A stretch of 37,344 nucleotides of DNA from an uncultured Oscillospiraceae bacterium (lineage in GTDB: Bacteria; Bacillota; Clostridia; Oscillospirales; Oscillospiraceae), in contig CAKTJX010000026.1 of the NCBI GenBank assembly GCA_934569045.1, positions 1 to 37,344 on the forward strand, in the 5' to 3' direction. Below are positions 34,444 to 37,344 of the stretch, one piece after another (within the stretch, counting starts at the first letter, position 1; each line of letters starts with the position of its first letter). The translations under genes were made by a program, and so were the position numbers. The notes beneath the pieces were generated by a model. It was given only the letters and a program-made list of their open reading frames with translations. It had not been told where the DNA came from and made no database searches.

Positions 34444-36176
34444 TGTGCTGCCTCCGTTCCGAAGTTTTCCAGGGCCATCTGGCTGTTGTACAGCCGGGCG
34501 TAGGCCCCGTTTCGGGCCATAAGTTCCGGGTGCGTGCCCTGCTCCTGAATGCGCCCGTCCTTCAACAGGTAAATGCAGTCCGACTGCACCACATTGGCAA
34601 GCCGGTGGGAGATCAGCAGCACGGTTTTTCGCTTTGCCAGGCGGTGGATGGCGGCGAGAATCATCTCTTCGCTCTCCGCGTCAATGTTGGAGGTGGCCTC
34701 ATCAAAGATGTAAACCTGCCCGTCCGCCAGCAGGCTTCTGGCAATGGCAAGACGTTGGCACTGACCGCCGGAGAGATTGGCCCCCCGCTCGGAGAGCTGG
34801 GTTGCCAGCCCCTGCCCGCTTTCCAGGAAGCCCCAGAGGTTTACCTCCCGCAGGGCCTGCTCCATCTGTTCGGTGGTGGCATCGGGGTTGCCCATGCGCA
34901 GGTTTTCCTCCACAGTGCCCTTGAAAAGATAGCTGTTGTGCCGCACCAGAATGACGGCCCGGTGCAGCGCCGCTTCCTGTAATTGATCCAGAGGAACGCC
35001 GCCGATGGTGATGGAGCCGGTGTAGCCCCGGTTCTTCCCGGAGAGGAGCCCCGCAATGGTGCTCTTGCCGCTGCCGGATTCGCCAACCAGGGAGAGAAAG
35101 CTTCCGGTTTTCAGCTCCAGGCTGACGCCCTTCAGAATGGGGCGGCTTTCTTCGTACTGGAAGCTTACATTGTTCAGCTCGGTATCCGGAGCGGTGCCTG
35201 ACAGCGTCCGGGAGCCTGCGGCGGGCTCCGGCAGGTCCAGAATGCGGAAAATCTTGTCGCTGGCGGCCATACCGTTCATGGCGATGTGAAAATAGGAACC
35301 CAGCAGCCGCAGAGGCAGGAAAAATTCACTTGCCAGCAGCAGAACGGTCAGGCAGCCGGAGAGGGACAGGCTGCCCCCCAGGAACTGCCCCACGGCCACC
35401 GCCATCCCCACCGCTGCCCCGCCGTAGGCCACCATATCCATGACGGAGGTGGAATTCAGCTGCATGGTCAGCACCTTCATGGTGATGCGGCGGAAATGCT
35501 GAGCTTCCTCATCCATTTCCTGGGCTTTCTGGCCGTCCGCCTGGTAGATTTTCAGGGTGGTGAGGCCCTGTAGATTCTCCAGGAAGGAGTCGGCCAGACC
35601 GGTGTAAACGCTCCAATACCGGTTCAGCAGCCGCTTAGCGATCTTCTGCACCACCACAATGGAAATGGGAATCAGCGGCACACATACCAGCAGCGTCACG
35701 CTGGCGGCGTGGCTGATGGGGAAAAGCAGAATAAACAGCGTCACCGGGGCCAATAGGCTGTAGAAAAGCTGAGGAAGATACTTTCCAAAGTAGGTTTCCA
35801 GCTGCTCCACGCCCTCCGTGGTGACCTGAACCACCTCAGAGGAGGGGACGCTTTCCCGGTAGGCCGCCCCCAGCCGCAGCAGCTTGTCGTAAATCTGACT
35901 GCGGAGGGTCTGCTTCACATTCAGGCAGGCCCGGAAGGAGGCACGGGTGCTCAGCCGCTCACACAGCCACCGCAGTCCCAGTGCCGCCAGCAGCACCGCC
36001 GCCGACGAAATCAGGAAGGATGTGGAAAGACTGTGGGAAAGTGCCCGCTCCAGCAGCTTTGCAATGGTAAATACCGCCCCAATCTGGGCCAGCAGTGCCA
36101 CCCACTGCCAGAGCACCGTTTCTACAATATATTTCCGGTCGCCGGACAAGAGCTTGAGTAGTCTCGTTTTGATCAT
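34440..36176 (-). CDS. ABC transporter, fused permease-ATPase, CydD-like subunit
   Basis: A 578-residue half-transporter. The frame extends further upstream across the YgbA-like gene, but ATG at 36176, with AAAGGAG nine bases before it, begins the expected MIKTRLLKLL start. The permease part has the CydD-like FGKYLPQLFYSLLAPVTLF and LADSFLENLQGLTTLKIY segments. The ATPase has Walker A GESGSGKST (near 365), signature LSGGQCQR, Walker B VYIFDEATS and H loop LISHRLAN. The Q-loop glutamine is missing: the text reads VILVRHNSYLFKG. Its start overlaps the stop of the YgbA-like gene by four bases. It pairs with the CydC-like subunit downstream, giving a heterodimeric exporter with one altered site. 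Confidence 0.88.
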   Translation of the reverse strand: MIKTRLLKLLSGDRKYIVETVLWQWVALLAQIGAVFTIAKLLERALSHSLSTSFLISSAAVLLAALGLRWLCERLSTRASFRACLNVKQTLRSQIYDKLLRLGAAYRESVPSSEVVQVTTEGVEQLETYFGKYLPQLFYSLLAPVTLFILLFPISHAASVTLLVCVPLIPISIVVVQKIAKRLLNRYWSVYTGLADSFLENLQGLTTLKIYQADGQKAQEMDEEAQHFRRITMKVLTMQLNSTSVMDMVAYGGAAVGMAVAVGQFLGGSLSLSGCLTVLLLASEFFLPLRLLGSYFHIAMNGMAASDKIFRILDLPEPAAGSRTLSGTAPDTELNNVSFQYEESRPILKGVSLELKTGSFLSLVGESGSGKSTIAGLLSGKNRGYTGSITIGGVPLDQLQEAALHRAVILVRHNSYLFKGTVEENLRMGNPDATTEQMEQALREVNLWGFLESGQGLATQLSERGANLSGGQCQRLAIARSLLADGQVYIFDEATSNIDAESEEMILAAIHRLAKRKTVLLISHRLANVVQSDCIYLLKDGRIQEQGTHPELMARNGAYARLYNSQMALENFGTEAAQ

Positions 36177-36511
36177 GCGATCGCACTCCTTTTCTCTTTG
36201 ATGCTGCACGTCAAATGCCACAGGGCCAGAAGCGGATGATAAAACAGCATCCGCGGGCCGGAAAACCGCATGACGCGGCGGATTTTCTCCCGCATATCGG
36301 GCTTGTAGCAGTGCACCTTGCAATTGGCGCAGAAGGATTTCTGGGCCATGAAGGGGCAGCGCGCGCTTCTCGCCTGGGCGTAATCCGCCAAGGTCCGGCA
36401 GTCCGGGCACATTTCGCCGGAGGCGCTGCCGTGGTTTTTCCGGCAGTAGAGACGGATCATTTCCTCCACAACCAGCTGCTCCTTCTGCCGCTTGCGCTGA
36501 ATCTTATCCAA
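36173..36511 (-). CDS. YgbA-like 'nitrous oxide-stimulated promoter' family protein
   Basis: A 112-residue small protein. The likely start is TTG at 36511, preceded by GGAGGTG at proper distance and giving MDKIQRKRQKEQ; a longer frame inside the preceding gene is possible but unneeded. It overlaps the end of the DUF454 gene by eight bases and the start of the CydD-like gene by four. Family marks are LVVEEMIRLYCRKNH, four cysteines and one histidine in CPDC, CPF, CANCKVHCY, then MREKIRRVMRFSGPRML. The Cys pattern suggests a metal or Fe-S site. YgbA of Escherichia coli is induced by nitric oxide. The function here is unknown; the operon suggests nitrosative or haem/thiol stress. Confidence 0.9.
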   Translation of the reverse strand: MDKIQRKRQKEQLVVEEMIRLYCRKNHGSASGEMCPDCRTLADYAQARSARCPFMAQKSFCANCKVHCYKPDMREKIRRVMRFSGPRMLFYHPLLALWHLTCSIKEKRSAIA

Positions 36512-36896
36512 CAGTCTCCACCTCCGCGGAAGGGGTTTTGATTCGGAAACAGAAGTAGAGAACATGGCAGACCCAGACAATGGCGAGGCAGATTCTCCCA
36601 ATGGGCACATTCTTCATGCAGACAAAGCCGATGGCCATGACGGCGGTGGCTGTGGCCATAATCCGCAGCTTGACGGCCCAGGTCATGGTACGGTTTTCCA
36701 TATAGGATTCCAGGTATTTATGGTAGAGCGCTGTGGATGTAAACCAGGTATGGAGCCACTGGGAGCTTTTGGCAAAGCAGAAAACCGTTGCCATATAGAA
36801 CGGAACCGTCGGCAGAATCGGCAGGACAATCCCCGCCGTGCCGAGCCCCAGACAGAGGAACCCCAGAAGGGCCCAGAGAGGACGAAGCTGTTTCAT
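36504..36896 (-). CDS. DUF454 (YbaN-family) small membrane protein
   Basis: A 130-residue membrane protein, first gene of the leftward operon, with AAAGGA eight bases before its ATG. The YbaN/DUF454 pattern is plain: LGTAGIVLPILPTVPFYMAT near the N-terminus, FAKSSQWLHTWF, then NRTMTWAVKLRIMA and a second pair of hydrophobic helices. About three to four membrane segments. Function is unknown in the family. It is translationally linked to the YgbA-like and CydDC-like genes, suggesting a role in the same transport or stress response. Confidence 0.92.
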   Translation of the reverse strand: MKQLRPLWALLGFLCLGLGTAGIVLPILPTVPFYMATVFCFAKSSQWLHTWFTSTALYHKYLESYMENRTMTWAVKLRIMATATAVMAIGFVCMKNVPIGRICLAIVWVCHVLYFCFRIKTPSAEVETVG

Positions 36897-36925
36897 AGAT
36901 GTATCCTTTCGTAATCAAAATGAAT

Positions 36926-36961
36926 GTTAGAAAATGCTAACTTGTGTTTGCACTTGCTAAC
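36926..36961 (-). promoter_or_regulatory. Probable operator of the DUF454 operon
   Basis: GTTAG (36926-36930) and CTAAC (36937-36941) form an inverted repeat with a six-base spacer, and TGCTAAC recurs at 36935-36941 and 36955-36961, exactly 20 bases (two helical turns) apart; TGCTGAC at 36962-36968 is a third, weaker copy. The cluster lies 30-65 bases before the DUF454 start codon and overlaps a weak minus-strand promoter (TGCAAA, 17 bases, TAACAT). A repressor or activator that binds GTTAGCA half-sites is likely; its identity is unknown. Confidence 0.5.
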
Positions 36962-37104
36962 TGCTGACAAAAGAGTATCATAATTTCTCGGTTTCGTCAA
37001 TGGATTTCCAGGAGCAGCGGCCTTGGAAAAAGCAGGAAGAGGTTAGTGAGAAAAGAAACACACGGAGGCGTGAATAAAAGAATGGCAAAAAGGAAGAAAA
37101 TCCC

Positions 37105-37133
37105 TTGACAAAAGTCGTCTGCGGTGATATCAT
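37105..37133 (+). promoter_or_regulatory. Strong tandem promoter P1 reading out of the right edge
   Basis: TTGACA and TATCAT are separated by exactly 17 bases. No rightward coding gene begins in the remaining 210 bases. Together with the second consensus promoter below it, this is the layout of rRNA operon promoters. Bases 36971-37104 between the operator and this promoter show nothing recognisable. Confidence 0.75.
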
Positions 37134-37217
37134 ATCGACGCTGCTTGAGGGAAACAACCTGTGAGGCGCTGAGAGCGGCACAACGGAGCGAAAAATGAAA
37201 AAACCTTGAAAAAGGCC

Positions 37218-37246
37218 TTGACAATTTGAGGGCTCTGTGCTAGTAT
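37218..37246 (+). promoter_or_regulatory. Strong tandem promoter P2 reading out of the right edge
   Basis: TTGACA and TAGTAT are exactly 17 bases apart with TGC before the -10 box, 113 bases downstream of P1. Two consensus promoters in series followed by a non-coding leader fit an rRNA operon. Confidence 0.8.
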
Positions 37247-37344
37247 AAATGAGTTCAAGCGAAAGCAAGAACGGCTGTACCTTGTAAATTGAATAACGTA
37301 AAGACAAACTAAAACACCTTGGACAATTAATGGAATTGTTTAAG
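37247..37344 (+). other. Non-coding leader, probably of an rRNA operon beyond the window
   Basis: After P2 the sequence is AT-rich and non-coding. It contains GTTC/GAAC ends of a small hairpin (37253-37272) and ACCTTGTAAATTGAATAACG, which resembles the ACCTTG-AA-TGAA words common in spacers and leaders of Firmicute rRNA operons. The 16S gene itself is not in view, so this remains an inference from promoter strength and leader type. Confidence 0.45.

Overview
The window is GC-rich, gene-dense DNA that reads as the chromosome of an anaerobic gut Firmicute, most likely in the Oscillospiraceae / Clostridium cluster IV. The reasons are Gram-positive lipoprotein signals without outer-membrane genes, strong Shine-Dalgarno sites with occasional GTG and TTG starts, a huge YDG/beta-helix surface protein, a CbiK-type (anaerobic) cobaltochelatase, DUF6320 and DUF454 genes, and short GC-rich palindromes of a kind I associate with this group. 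The genus cannot be fixed by reading alone.

Layout. 1-10455: a giant cell-surface protein, cut at its 5' end by the window edge, and an SH3-like lipoprotein just behind it. 10674-13587: a hybrid sensor histidine kinase with two solute-binding-type sensor domains. 13645-16603: a two-gene unit, an esterase fused to an acyltransferase-like domain followed by a zinc-ribbon DUF6320 membrane protein. 16709-18714 (minus): a LytTR response regulator and GHKL kinase pair, sharing a bidirectional terminator with the preceding unit. 18797-19010: the first of three palindromic elements. 19141-19930: a TetR regulator. 20043-22455: a large MalT-like LuxR regulator. 22486-28150: a cobalamin-riboswitch operon. 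28147-30815: an ECF sigma factor with an anti-sigma-like membrane protein. 30822-32478: a PepV-type peptidase whose leader holds palindromic element 2; element 3 follows the gene. 32732-36896 (minus): a four-gene operon DUF454, YgbA-like, CydD-like, CydC-like. 36897-37344: a probable operator and two consensus promoters reading out of the right edge, probably towards an rRNA operon.

The most coherent system is the B12-riboswitch operon. A strong promoter, a cobalamin aptamer and an intrinsic terminator precede a lipoprotein form of the cobaltochelatase CbiK, a two-domain NEAT-like lipoprotein, and a complete substrate-binding protein / FecCD permease / ATPase importer. CbiK is cytosolic in cobalamin synthesis, so a membrane-anchored copy with the catalytic Glu and both His intact, in an uptake operon, suggests capture or metal handling of a tetrapyrrole or metal outside the membrane. 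That role is inferred.

A second point is a family of intergenic inverted-repeat elements (three copies) with 24-28 bp arms. The loops of all three are related, and in copy 3 the loop runs in the opposite orientation to its flanks when compared with copy 2, which hints at inversion between the arms. No transposase, tRNA, CRISPR array or prophage gene was seen.
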